Of a stretch of 64,000 nucleotides of DNA, positions 33,762-42,603 are shown piece after piece. Origin of the DNA: CBDVBD01 sp965372135 (GTDB lineage Bacteria; Electryoneota; RPQS01; CBDVBD01); contig CBDVBD010000001.1 in NCBI GenBank assembly GCA_965372135.1, forward strand, positions 1 to 64,000, written 5' to 3'. The notes beneath the pieces were generated by a model. It did no database searches and was not told where the DNA came from. It saw nothing but the letters and a program-made list of their open reading frames with translations. How positions within the stretch are numbered: position 1 is the stretch's first letter; each line of letters begins with the position of its first letter. Position numbers and translations under genes: made by a program.

Positions 33762-34451
33762 ATGATTAGGACCAAGAACCTCAAGAAAGGTTACACTACG
33801 GAAGAGGTGGAAACCACAGCGCTGGACAAGGTGAATGTGGAGATCAAAGAGGGTGAATTTGTTGCCATCATGGGTCCGTCGGGGTGTGGAAAATCCACCC
33901 TGCTGAACGTGATGGGGATGCTGGATAATCCTACGGAAGGGGAATATTATTTCCTGGGTAATGAGGTGTCCAAGTCCACGGAACGGCAGCGGGCGCAACT
34001 TAGGAAACGGAACATCGGGTTTGTGTTTCAGAGCTTTAACCTGATCGACGAATTGACCGTATTCGAAAATATCGAACTGCCGCTCTTGTATTTGGGGGTC
34101 TCATCCTCCGATCGCAAAACGCGGGTAGGTGAAGTGATGGAGCAGATGCAGATCACACCTCGGAAAAACCATTTTCCCCAGCAGCTATCCGGTGGTCAGC
34201 AGCAGCGTGTGGCGGTTGCGCGAGCGGTGATTGCCAAACCCAAGCTGATTCTGGCGGATGAGCCCACCGGGAACCTGGATTCCAGCCACGGCGATGAGGT
34301 AATGAAAAATCTAACCGCGTTGAACGAAACCGGCACCACCATCATCATGGTGACGCACTCACCAACCTATGCCGACTACGCACACCGCACCATTCATCTG
34401 TTTGACGGTCATGTGGTTACCGAAAATATCAGCGGGACGGTCAGTGTTTAA
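33762..34451 (+). CDS. MacB/LolD-type ABC transporter ATPase (first copy)
   Basis: 229 residues. Walker A GPSGCGKST with Lys44, Q-loop FVFQSFNLIDELTVFENIELPL, signature LSGGQQQRVAVARA, Walker B LILADEPTGNLDS and the switch His in MVTHS. It belongs to the FtsE/LolD/MacB group that energises FtsX-type permeases. GGAG at 33752-33755 fits the ATG at 33762; the in-frame ATG at 33750 overlaps that site. It lies between the adaptor and the permease array, and all residues needed for ATP hydrolysis are present, so it is probably the main ATPase for the array. Confidence 0.93.
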   Translation: MIRTKNLKKGYTTEEVETTALDKVNVEIKEGEFVAIMGPSGCGKSTLLNVMGMLDNPTEGEYYFLGNEVSKSTERQRAQLRKRNIGFVFQSFNLIDELTVFENIELPLLYLGVSSSDRKTRVGEVMEQMQITPRKNHFPQQLSGGQQQRVAVARAVIAKPKLILADEPTGNLDSSHGDEVMKNLTALNETGTTIIMVTHSPTYADYAHRTIHLFDGHVVTENISGTVSV

Positions 34452-34476
34452 TGATCTCCTCAACAACTGGTATTCA

Positions 34477-34509
34477 GAGAATCCGGCTGACGCATTAAAA
34501 TATGAATGA
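34477..34509 (+). pseudogene. Scar: last residues of a lost permease
   Basis: In the 79-base gap before the first permease, one frame reads ENPADALKYE followed by TGA. This is the invariant tail of the permease family (NPVDALRYE in its neighbours). No upstream coding remains. It marks a deletion of a permease that once followed the ATPase directly. Confidence 0.75.
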
Positions 34510-34530
34510 TCTAACATTAATGAGTTACCC

Positions 34531-36981
34531 ATGTTTGAAAATTACCTGAAAGTGGCATTTCGCAATCTAATTCGGAACAAACTGTATTCTGTCATCAGCG
34601 TAATAGGTTTGTCGGTGGGAATTGCCTGTTGTACCTTGATTTTCCTGTATGTGCAGCAGGAATTATCCTTCGACCGATTCCATGTGAATGCGGATAATCT
34701 CTATCGCATGGTTCGATACGAAGTAGGAACCGATGAGCTTGCCAATGGAACTGCCTCCATGTCGGCACTTCTTAATGCAGAATTGAAGGAAACCTTTCCG
34801 GAAGTTGTGGGCGCAACACGGGTTTCCGGCTCACAACAATTGGTGCAGCATGGTGACCAGTCGTTTTCCGAAGCAGTGGTGTTTGTGGATCCCGATTTCT
34901 TTCAGATGTTCTCCTTTCCTCTGATTCAGGGTGACATTGGCAGTGTGCTCGATGATCTGAATTCTACTGTGCTTACCCCTGAGATGGCACGGAAGTATTT
35001 CGGCGATGAAGATCCCATCGGCGCTACTATTACTATGCAGTTAGGGGAAACTACCCTCGATTTTTCCGTATCGGGAATTATCGAGGAAGCTCCGGACAAT
35101 TCCAGTATTCAGTACAGTTTTTTGGTCTCTAACGACCATTTGAAATATATTTTCCCCGAAAGGTTATTGGAAACTTGGGGTATTATTCTTTTTCCCACCT
35201 ATGTGCAATTAAAACCTGAAACAGATATTCAGGCTTTCGAGCAAAAGGTGACCGGTCATATCGATCGGTTGTCTAAAGAGGAGGGAATCGAAAGTACTCT
35301 ATTATTTATGGCAGAGCCGCTGACCGAAATCCATCTGAATCCCAACCTGGATGGAGCGATGATACCCAGCAGCGATCCGCTGTATTCATATATTTTAGCT
35401 GCTATCGCCTTTGCCATGTTATTGATTGCCTGCATCAATTTCATGACGTTGGCAGTGGGACGATCCAGCAGCAGGGCGCGGGAAGTGGGTTTAAGGAAGG
35501 TATTGGGCGCTCAGCGAGAACAAATCATGAAGCAGTTTTGGGGAGAAGCACTGTTTCTAAGCGTTACAGCATTAATTATTGGTGTTGCACTGGCTGAAGT
35601 TTTCTTGCCCACATTTAATGAATTGGCTCAGAAGGAGCTGTCGCTGAATTTATTTTCTGATTGGACTATGCTGCCGGCGCTGATTGTAATAACATTGATA
35701 ACTTCATTCTTGGCTGGGATTTATCCGGCAATGCTTTTGTCCAAGCTCTACCCCGTGGATACCTTCCGCGGGGCGATCAAATTGGGAGGCAAAAGCGGTC
35801 TAATCAATGGATTGGTTGTGCTGCAATTTGCCATTTCGGTGTTTCTGATAGTGTGCACGTTTATCATATCATCGCAGATGAAGTATATCAATACCGAGGA
35901 TCTTGGATATAATAAGGAAATGGCTGTAACATTTCCCACTGGTGTCACTGGCGAAGAGGCGGCGAACCTTCTAACTCGGTTCCGCAATGAAGTTACCGGT
36001 CAGGCATCGGTGGTAGATGTGACTGGGTATTCCTACGGATTGGGGCAGTCGTGGCTTTACATCAACTACGGTGATGAGGAAGGATTTACGGTTTTGATAG
36101 GCGAAGACATCACCGGTCCGGGGTATGCCGATGCCTCGGAACATGCAAAAGATTATTTCTATATCAATTGGGTTGATCCCTATTACATCCCAACCATGGG
36201 GATTAATGTAGTTGAAGGACGCAATTTCCTACCCGACCATCCCGCGGACGTGAATGGCGCAATTATCCTCAATCAAACCGCGGTGGAAAATTTTGGCTGG
36301 GAGGATGCCATCGGCAAGCAGCTTCCCAAGGGATTTAGTGATGCCATGGTGGTAGGAGTGATGGAAGATTTCCATTACTATCCCATGCACAGAGACATCG
36401 AACCGCTGGTTCTACATATGCCCCGACACGATCACCTGAGCAGCATCAACGGAATCGCAGTGCGGATTCTATCTGAGGACCTTCAGGGAACATTGGCATA
36501 TCTTGAGGATGCATGGACGAATGTCAGTAACGGGAATCCGTTTAGTTATTCCTTTTTGGATGAGGATATCGCCAACCAATATTTCAACGAGCTACGGTGG
36601 CGTAACATCGTCAAGTATTCGTCGGTTTTCTCGTTTCTGGTGGCGTGTTTGGGATTGTTTGGATTGACGTCGTTGGCGGTGGCAAAGCGCACCAGGGAAG
36701 TGGGAATTCGAAAGGTGTTGGGCGCCTCGGTATCACGGATTGTCGGGATGTTTACCTGGGATTTCGCGATTTTAGTGATTATTGCGAACGTTATCGCCTG
36801 GCCGGTAGGGTATTTTGTGATGAAACGGTGGCTGGAAGAGTTTGCTTTCCGCACCAATATCAGCATGGTGACCTTTATTCTGACCGGCGCGATTGCCCTT
36901 GCGATTGCGTTATTGACGGTGAGTTTTCAGGCGGTGAAAGTCGCTTTAGCGAATCCGGTGGATGCTTTAAGATATGAATAA
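34531..36981 (+). CDS. MacB/FtsX-type ABC permease, array member 1
   Basis: 816 residues with the double architecture shared by the array. TM1 (residues ~21-43) is followed by a first MacB-type periplasmic domain (~50-275), four membrane segments (~285-447), a second periplasmic domain (~455-680), and three final membrane segments (~690-805). Each half has a D-P-I-G/D-A-I-G motif in the periplasmic domain and an E-V-G-[LI]-R-K-V-L-G-A segment after the first helix of its membrane block, the likely ATPase contact. This is the most divergent intact copy: the usual N-L-S-T-A-R-S is TLAVGRSSS. It ends NPVDALRYE. The ribosome site is weak. Being next to the ATPase, it may be the founding member. 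Confidence 0.9.
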   Translation: MFENYLKVAFRNLIRNKLYSVISVIGLSVGIACCTLIFLYVQQELSFDRFHVNADNLYRMVRYEVGTDELANGTASMSALLNAELKETFPEVVGATRVSGSQQLVQHGDQSFSEAVVFVDPDFFQMFSFPLIQGDIGSVLDDLNSTVLTPEMARKYFGDEDPIGATITMQLGETTLDFSVSGIIEEAPDNSSIQYSFLVSNDHLKYIFPERLLETWGIILFPTYVQLKPETDIQAFEQKVTGHIDRLSKEEGIESTLLFMAEPLTEIHLNPNLDGAMIPSSDPLYSYILAAIAFAMLLIACINFMTLAVGRSSSRAREVGLRKVLGAQREQIMKQFWGEALFLSVTALIIGVALAEVFLPTFNELAQKELSLNLFSDWTMLPALIVITLITSFLAGIYPAMLLSKLYPVDTFRGAIKLGGKSGLINGLVVLQFAISVFLIVCTFIISSQMKYINTEDLGYNKEMAVTFPTGVTGEEAANLLTRFRNEVTGQASVVDVTGYSYGLGQSWLYINYGDEEGFTVLIGEDITGPGYADASEHAKDYFYINWVDPYYIPTMGINVVEGRNFLPDHPADVNGAIILNQTAVENFGWEDAIGKQLPKGFSDAMVVGVMEDFHYYPMHRDIEPLVLHMPRHDHLSSINGIAVRILSEDLQGTLAYLEDAWTNVSNGNPFSYSFLDEDIANQYFNELRWRNIVKYSSVFSFLVACLGLFGLTSLAVAKRTREVGIRKVLGASVSRIVGMFTWDFAILVIIANVIAWPVGYFVMKRWLEEFAFRTNISMVTFILTGAIALAIALLTVSFQAVKVALANPVDALRYE

Positions 36982-36999
36982 CAAGGATTAGGAGTAACT

Positions 37000-39396
37000 A
37001 TGATTAAGAATTATCTGAAGATTGCCTTGCGAAACCTGATCAAACACAAAGCGTATTCCGTCATCAATGTGGCGGGATTGGCGATCGGGATCACGTGTTG
37101 TTTTCTGATAATTTCTTATGTGGTCAATGAATTGCAGTTCGAACGATTTCATGAGAATAGGGATCGGATTTACCGGGTGACCACGGAAGTGAACTTCGGT
37201 GGGCGGACAGACTTTTTGGCGATGGGGACGGTTCCATTGCTGCCGATTATGGATGATGAAATCCCGGAAGTGGAACATTCAGTTAGGTTTAGTCCGGAAC
37301 GGAATGTGTTGATCAGTTATGAGAATAACCGCTTTCAGGAACCAAATTTCTACTTTGCCGATTCCACGTTGTTTGAGGTGTTTACCTTCCCCTTGAAGCA
37401 GGGCGATCCAAACTCCGTATTGAGTAAACCTTTTACGATGGTAATTACCGAGGAAATGGCGCAAAAATATTTTAGTGATGATGACCCGATTGGGAAGGTG
37501 TTAAAGTACGAAAACGAGCATGATTTTGAGGTGACCGGTATCCTGCAGAATATACCTCCCCATACACAGCTTCGTGGTGATTTCTTTGCCTCGTTTTCAA
37601 GCAAGATCGCATTCGAAACCCCGGATTTCCAAAGCTGGGGACGTCTGGGTGAAACGTACAATTATATCTTATTGATAAAAGGAGCTAATCCGTCGGTAGT
37701 GGAGGAAAAGATTCCCGGGTTACTGGAGAAGCATGTTGATCCGGGGATGGCGTCGATTTTCACGTTTCATTTACAGCCCTTGAAGCGTGTTTATCTTCAT
37801 TCGGATTTGATGGGAGAACTTCGACCAAAGGGTAATATAGGGTATGTGTATCTGTTCTCCGCGATCGCGATTTTGATTCTGTTGATTGCCTGTATCAATT
37901 TTATGAATTTGTCCACTGCGCGGTCGATGCACCGAGCCCGGGAAGTCAGCCTCCGGAAGACATTTGGTGCAAACCGACAACAAATAATTAACCAGTTCTT
38001 AGGTGAATCGATTGCGATTACATCTGTTTCGCTTCTGCTTTCGGTTGCATTGTTCGAGCTTCTCCTGCCGGTATTTAACCGATTTGTGGAAAAAGAGCTT
38101 TCCACGGATTATTTACACCAGATTTGGATGATACCGGGGCTGGTGGTAATTACCATGGTGGTGGGATTGATTGCCGGAAGTTATCCTGCGTTTTTCCTGT
38201 CGAGATTTCAACCGGTGAAAATACTGAAAAGCAGCACATCCACCTCATCAACAAAATCCCTTCTTCGAAGGACATTGGTGGTGTTTCAATTTGCGATTTC
38301 CATTACGTTGATTGTGGCGACTTCGGTGGTGTTCAGTCAACTGCATTTTGTGAAGAACACGGATTTGGGGTTTGAAATGGACCATGTGGTGATTCTGCAA
38401 ATGGACACTCCGATTGTGCAGCAGCAGTATGAGCCCATGAAACGGGAATTACTGCAGGATCCGAACATTATAGATGTCGCAGGGGCATTTTCACTGCCCG
38501 CCAACGGTCGGTTGATGAAGACAGGTGTAACTGCTGAAGGATTGTATCCGGAAAAGATTCCACCGATGCAGGCAGTTAGTGTGGATTACGATTATGTGGA
38601 TGTGTTGGGTCTTGAGATGGTGCAGGGGCGGAATTTTTCTAAAGAGTTCAGCACCGATGAAAGACAAGCGGTTATCTTGAACCAGACGGCAGTGAATACG
38701 TTAGGTTGGCAGGATCCGATTGGAAAACAATTTTCGGTGCCTGGTGAATGTACGATTGAACATGGGGATGCGTATGTGATTGGAGTGGTGAAGGATTTTC
38801 ATCTTCGATCGATGCGTGAAACCATCGAACCCATGTTTATGTTTATCAAACCATCCCTGTACCAATTATTGGCGGTTCGAGTAAAGCCACAGGATATTTC
38901 CGGGGCGTTGGCATCGATAGAGCGGATTTGGGGGACCTATGCAGGATCGACTCCTTTCAATTATTCCTTTATCGAAGAGGATTTCGATGAGATGTACCGT
39001 TCCGAAGCCAAACTCAGCCAGATTTTTACCGCCTTTTCACTGTTGGCAGTGTTTATCGGGTGTTTGGGGTTGTTCGGATTGACGGCATTTGCCGCGGAAC
39101 AGCGCACCAAGGAGATCGGAATCCGGAAGGTGCTGGGAGCATCCGTTACGAATATCGTTGGCTTGTTGTCCAAGGAATTCGTGATATTGGTGATAGCTGC
39201 GAATGTGATTGCTTGGCCCATTGCGTATTACAGCATGAATAAGTGGCTCGAAAATTTCGTCTATCATATTGAAATGTCAGTATTTACTTTCGTGATGGCA
39301 GCATTAATTGCTTTGGTGATTGCGGTTGGCACTATGAGTTTTCAGGCAATTCGGGCAGCACTCTCGAATCCGGTGGATGCGTTACGCTATGAGTAA
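37000..39396 (+). CDS. MacB/FtsX-type ABC permease, array member 2
   Basis: 798 residues, 18 bases after member 1, with AGGAG at 36990-36994. It has the canonical NLSTARS box followed by REVSLRKTFGAN in the first half and KEIGIRKVLGASVTNIV in the second. The periplasmic domains carry DDDPIGKVL and WQDPIGKQF. The second periplasmic domain begins after FQFAISITLIVATSVVFSQLHF. It ends NPVDALRYE. A remnant frame starts inside its last codons, showing that another permease once followed. Confidence 0.92.
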   Translation: MIKNYLKIALRNLIKHKAYSVINVAGLAIGITCCFLIISYVVNELQFERFHENRDRIYRVTTEVNFGGRTDFLAMGTVPLLPIMDDEIPEVEHSVRFSPERNVLISYENNRFQEPNFYFADSTLFEVFTFPLKQGDPNSVLSKPFTMVITEEMAQKYFSDDDPIGKVLKYENEHDFEVTGILQNIPPHTQLRGDFFASFSSKIAFETPDFQSWGRLGETYNYILLIKGANPSVVEEKIPGLLEKHVDPGMASIFTFHLQPLKRVYLHSDLMGELRPKGNIGYVYLFSAIAILILLIACINFMNLSTARSMHRAREVSLRKTFGANRQQIINQFLGESIAITSVSLLLSVALFELLLPVFNRFVEKELSTDYLHQIWMIPGLVVITMVVGLIAGSYPAFFLSRFQPVKILKSSTSTSSTKSLLRRTLVVFQFAISITLIVATSVVFSQLHFVKNTDLGFEMDHVVILQMDTPIVQQQYEPMKRELLQDPNIIDVAGAFSLPANGRLMKTGVTAEGLYPEKIPPMQAVSVDYDYVDVLGLEMVQGRNFSKEFSTDERQAVILNQTAVNTLGWQDPIGKQFSVPGECTIEHGDAYVIGVVKDFHLRSMRETIEPMFMFIKPSLYQLLAVRVKPQDISGALASIERIWGTYAGSTPFNYSFIEEDFDEMYRSEAKLSQIFTAFSLLAVFIGCLGLFGLTAFAAEQRTKEIGIRKVLGASVTNIVGLLSKEFVILVIAANVIAWPIAYYSMNKWLENFVYHIEMSVFTFVMAALIALVIAVGTMSFQAIRAALSNPVDALRYE

Positions 39397-39721
39397 ACAT
39401 CGATCAGATACATCTAAGATAAACAAGGACATCGTCAGCACAAGTCCTGCTTCCGAGGTTGAAGAGCCGCTGGCGACTGTGGATCGTACCATTCCTAATG
39501 TGACGTCCAATGATTACTCTCTTCAACCGGTTGTAATATATCTCCATTCCCACTTCTCCTTCGAAGGATCGGGTGGCAGTTTCGCATTCATTAACATCCT
39601 CTCAATGATTGCAGTTCTCATTTTGTTGATAGCCTGCTTCAACTTCATGAATCTTAAAACTGCCAGATCTGCCACCCGGTCCATAGAAGTGGGGCTTTAT
39701 GAAAGTAATGGAGGTTTCTAA
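39397..39721 (+). pseudogene. Decayed permease fragment (middle portion)
   Basis: From about 39521 the frame reads LQPVVIYLHSHF, then SMIAVLILLIACFNFMNLKT and ARSATRSIEVGL, which corresponds to the end of the first periplasmic domain and the second membrane segment of the array permeases (LQPL-x-x-IYLHS, IAVLILLIACINFMNLSTARS, REVGLRK). It then loses homology and stops. The ~120 bases before it are unrelated. The fragment is an internal piece left by deletion or recombination. Confidence 0.8.
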
Positions 39722-39764
39722 GGGCGCCTGAAGGGTCAACATCATCATTTTGTGAGGTTTTGTT

Positions 39765-40283
39765 ATGTTTGGCACATTTTGGGAAATCGTTCGGCGGGAT
39801 GTCGCGGATATCAGTGCGAATCTCGTGAGTAATCTTGCCGGCTTCATTGTCAGTATGGTGTGTTGTGTGTTGGTGTTTCTCTGTATTCAGAATAACCTGA
39901 ATACGACTAACACCCATAGTGAATTGAATCCGAAACAACCCATGAACATAGAATACGACCGTGGAATGAAAGGCGTTTCTATTCACGGTACTTCGTCAAT
40001 GGTGATACCGTCCATTGACGAAGGGTTTTGCTTGTGTGACATGTTTTCCTTTCCGTTGGTGATGAATGTGCGGAATAATTCAATTTTTCAAGAACAGAGG
40101 GGCTTAATCACCCATCCGATGATTCAGCGACAACTGGACGGACAAAACCAACCGACACAACCTGAACACACAGACCAAATAAACTGTCCAACTAAACCAT
40201 GGCGGGATGTTTCAAGGATCGATTATGGTCGAATGAACCATCATGTAAGATATAAACTACTGTCTAAGTTTCAAAGTAGTTAA
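39765..40283 (+). pseudogene. Decayed permease fragment (N-terminal portion)
   Basis: Open for 172 codons, but its sequence is a degenerate version of a permease N-terminus. VSNLAGFIVSMVCCVLVFLCIQNNL matches the first membrane segment (INIIGLAVGMACCILIFLWVQ-x-EL). Later, CDMFSFPLVMNVRNNSIFQE and LITHPMIQRQLDGQNQP match F-E-M-F-S-F-P-L-L-x-G-D-x-x-S and the I-T-E-x-M-A-x-K-Y-F-G-D-E-N-P segment, with the loop between them deleted. The remainder (HTDQINCPTKPWRDVSR) is unrelated. It cannot form a working permease. Confidence 0.75.
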
Positions 40284-40341
40284 TTGTCTGTCGAATATAA
40301 AGATCGACTGTGTTGTTTCTCTCAACAAAAAGGAGTTGCTC

Positions 40342-41010
40342 GTGATACGCTTAAAAGATGTAACCAAATTCTACTCTGCTGGAACCATGAATACCTATGT
40401 CTTGCGTCACATAGATTTGGAAATCGAGGAAGGTGAATTTGTGACTATAATGGGACCATCCGGTGCCGGTAAAACTACTCTAATGAACATCATTGGTATG
40501 CTGGATTCCATGTCGGAAGGGGAATATTATTTCCTTGATCAGGAAGTGCACCGCCTCAACGAGAAAAAACGGGCTGCACTGTACAAGGAAAACATGGGAT
40601 TCGTGTTTCAGAGCTACCATCTAATCGATGAACTCACGGTGTACGAAAACCTGGAAACCCCGCTTCTGTACAAGAAAATCAAGGGTGGTGAGCGCAAAAG
40701 CATGGTGTGTGATATTTTGGACCGGTTTCAGGTTGTGGGAAAGAAAAACCTATTTCCGAATCAGTTATCCGGCGGACAGCAGCAGCAAATCGGCGTAGCT
40801 CGGGCGATCATTACCAATCCAAATCTACTGTTAGCGGATGAGCCCACCGGGAACCTCCATTCTTCACAGGGGGAGGAAATCATGGATATGTTCACCCAGT
40901 TGAACAAGGACGGCACCACCATCATTCAGGTCACACACTCGGAAAAGAATGCCGCCTACGGCAACCGGATTATTTACCTGAAAGACGGTTGGATTGTGGA
41001 CAGTCTCTAA
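40342..41010 (+). CDS. MacB/LolD-type ABC transporter ATPase (second copy)
   Basis: 222 residues, GTG start with AAGGAG at 40330-40334. Walker A GPSGAGKTT, Q-loop FVFQSYHLIDELTVYENLETPL, signature LSGGQ and Walker B LLLADEPTGN are intact, and the switch His is present (QVTHS). Two positions conserved in the family differ: LSGGQQQQIG in place of LSGGQQQR, and GNLHS in place of GNLDS, the D-loop. Activity may be changed or lost. It lies between permease fragments, so its own permease partner is gone; it could serve other array members as a heterodimer or be on the way to loss. Confidence 0.88.
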   Translation: MIRLKDVTKFYSAGTMNTYVLRHIDLEIEEGEFVTIMGPSGAGKTTLMNIIGMLDSMSEGEYYFLDQEVHRLNEKKRAALYKENMGFVFQSYHLIDELTVYENLETPLLYKKIKGGERKSMVCDILDRFQVVGKKNLFPNQLSGGQQQQIGVARAIITNPNLLLADEPTGNLHSSQGEEIMDMFTQLNKDGTTIIQVTHSEKNAAYGNRIIYLKDGWIVDSL

Positions 41011-41047
41011 TGAACTCATAATTATCCAACTATGGGAAGCCGCCCGG

Positions 41048-41131
41048 CTGCTGAAAACAGCACCGATCAGTGACGCATTGATCTTGAACCAAATCGCCGA
41101 ACAACAACTGGAACTACCACGTTCGTATTAA
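41048..41131 (+). pseudogene. Permease scar (second periplasmic domain)
   Basis: The frame reads LLKTAPISDALILNQIAEQQ, then LELPRSY and a stop. DALILNQIAEQQLEL matches the conserved segment AVILNQTAVENLGW of the array permeases. It begins a few bases after the second ATPase and is the only trace of a permease that once followed it. Confidence 0.65.
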
Positions 41132-41165
41132 TAATGTTAACAAAGACTTAACCTTGAGGGACAAT

Positions 41166-42404
41166 ATGAAGAGGATTACCGCAGCAAATATTTTAATTCT
41201 GTGCTTGGTTGCAATTAGCACCAGCGTATGGGCAGTGATCGACAACCAAGGCGTTATCGCAAAATACAACACGGTTGCCCTTGGAAGCCAATATAAAACA
41301 TCCGATTCCGAAGCCGATGCGGTTGCACTCGAACGCATCATAACTGTTGGCAGAACTGACAACCGGATTATGGAGTATTTGGATTATTTGTGCAACGAAA
41401 TCGGTGGGCGTCCCGCTGGGTCTGACAATGTACATACCGCAAGTGAATGGGCACGTGACAAGTTTATCAGCTTTGGCTTATCCAATGTACATATTGAGGA
41501 AAGCTCGCATACAGGTGGGGGTGGTTGTGGATCGTGTTCTGGGGATTCAAATATTGTTCGGAAGATCTTCTGGGCGATAAAGTCTCGGTTTACAAAGAAC
41601 AAAACGATTCCAATTTATAATGTTGTAGCGGACATTCCAGGCACACAGTACCCGGATGAGTATGTGATAGTCGGTGCGCACATCGATTCCGATGATGCCG
41701 GAACCGGAGCATCCGACAACGGCACCGGAGTTGCCGCCACATTGGAAGCGGCGCGGCTGTTGATGGAATCAGGCGCTAAACCACGTCGCACCATAAGATT
41801 CATCCTATTTGATGGGGAGGAGATTGGAAAAATTGGGTCCCAAGCTTACGTATCTAATCATCCGGAACTAACGTCGAAAATCACTGCAATGCTGAATATG
41901 GATCAGGGTAGTGATCATATCTCGGGAATCCATGCCACCGAAGCTATGATGGGTGATTTCCGGAATGTATTTGCACCGATCGAATCACTAAATCAGGAAA
42001 TGCCTTTCAAGATTGAGAAAGTCGATCACTTGTCGGATATTATCAAGGAATGCTGTGGAAGTGCTGGCACCAGCGATCACGGATCGTTTTTTGAAGCCGG
42101 TGTGCCGGCGTTTTCTTGGCTGCAGCAGGGAAAGAATCCGGTTCGATACCAGCCGCATACGAAACATGATACTTACGACAAAGTAAATCCCGACCATCAG
42201 GAACATTCGACAATGGTAGTTGCGATTGGCGCTTTGGGAATTGCTAATCTAGACCATATGTTGTACCGGTCACACTCAACATCGTTGGTCGATCAGGATT
42301 CACCAAACCAACCCAAAATCATCAATTGGTGCTACAAATTGTTAATGAGTTATAAGCATATAGTGAAGCAAGTTCGGCAGGACAGCACACCTGCTATTGA
42401 GTGA
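41166..42404 (+). CDS. Exported M28-family zinc aminopeptidase-like protein
   Basis: 412 residues. Signal peptide (ANILILCLVAISTSVWA), then an M28 domain with the zinc-site residues in VGAHIDSDDAGTGASDNGTG (His and bridging Asp), LFDGEEIG (catalytic Glu and metal Glu), MLNMDQGS and HTKHDTYDKV (distal His). A cysteine-rich insert (GGGGCGSCSG) lies before the metal site. Such enzymes remove N-terminal residues from peptides outside the cytoplasm. GAGG at 41156-41159 fits the ATG at 41166. Its place inside the exporter array suggests the exported or detoxified substrate may be a peptide (inference). Confidence 0.88.
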   Translation: MKRITAANILILCLVAISTSVWAVIDNQGVIAKYNTVALGSQYKTSDSEADAVALERIITVGRTDNRIMEYLDYLCNEIGGRPAGSDNVHTASEWARDKFISFGLSNVHIEESSHTGGGGCGSCSGDSNIVRKIFWAIKSRFTKNKTIPIYNVVADIPGTQYPDEYVIVGAHIDSDDAGTGASDNGTGVAATLEAARLLMESGAKPRRTIRFILFDGEEIGKIGSQAYVSNHPELTSKITAMLNMDQGSDHISGIHATEAMMGDFRNVFAPIESLNQEMPFKIEKVDHLSDIIKECCGSAGTSDHGSFFEAGVPAFSWLQQGKNPVRYQPHTKHDTYDKVNPDHQEHSTMVVAIGALGIANLDHMLYRSHSTSLVDQDSPNQPKIINWCYKLLMSYKHIVKQVRQDSTPAIE

Positions 42405-42463
42405 TAAAGGATAGCTATGGTTAAACTGACATCAAATCGTAACCTGATAGATGAATAGTATTC

Positions 42464-42491
42464 GCTGTCATATTAGCCTCATTATGACAGC
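42464..42491 (+). terminator. Stem-loop with short T-run after the peptidase gene
   Basis: GCTGTCATA pairs with TATGACAGC across a 10-base loop and is followed by ATTTTG. It may partly terminate the transcript between the peptidase and array member 3, dividing the long cluster. Confidence 0.45.
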
Positions 42492-42603
42492 ATTTTGATA
42501 AATAGTGAAAGAACATACACAGCACACTTAATGATAACAAAATAATGAGCTTCCGACATGTCATCATTAGACTATATTTCAATCTAATTGCTGGGAGGGT
42601 ATC

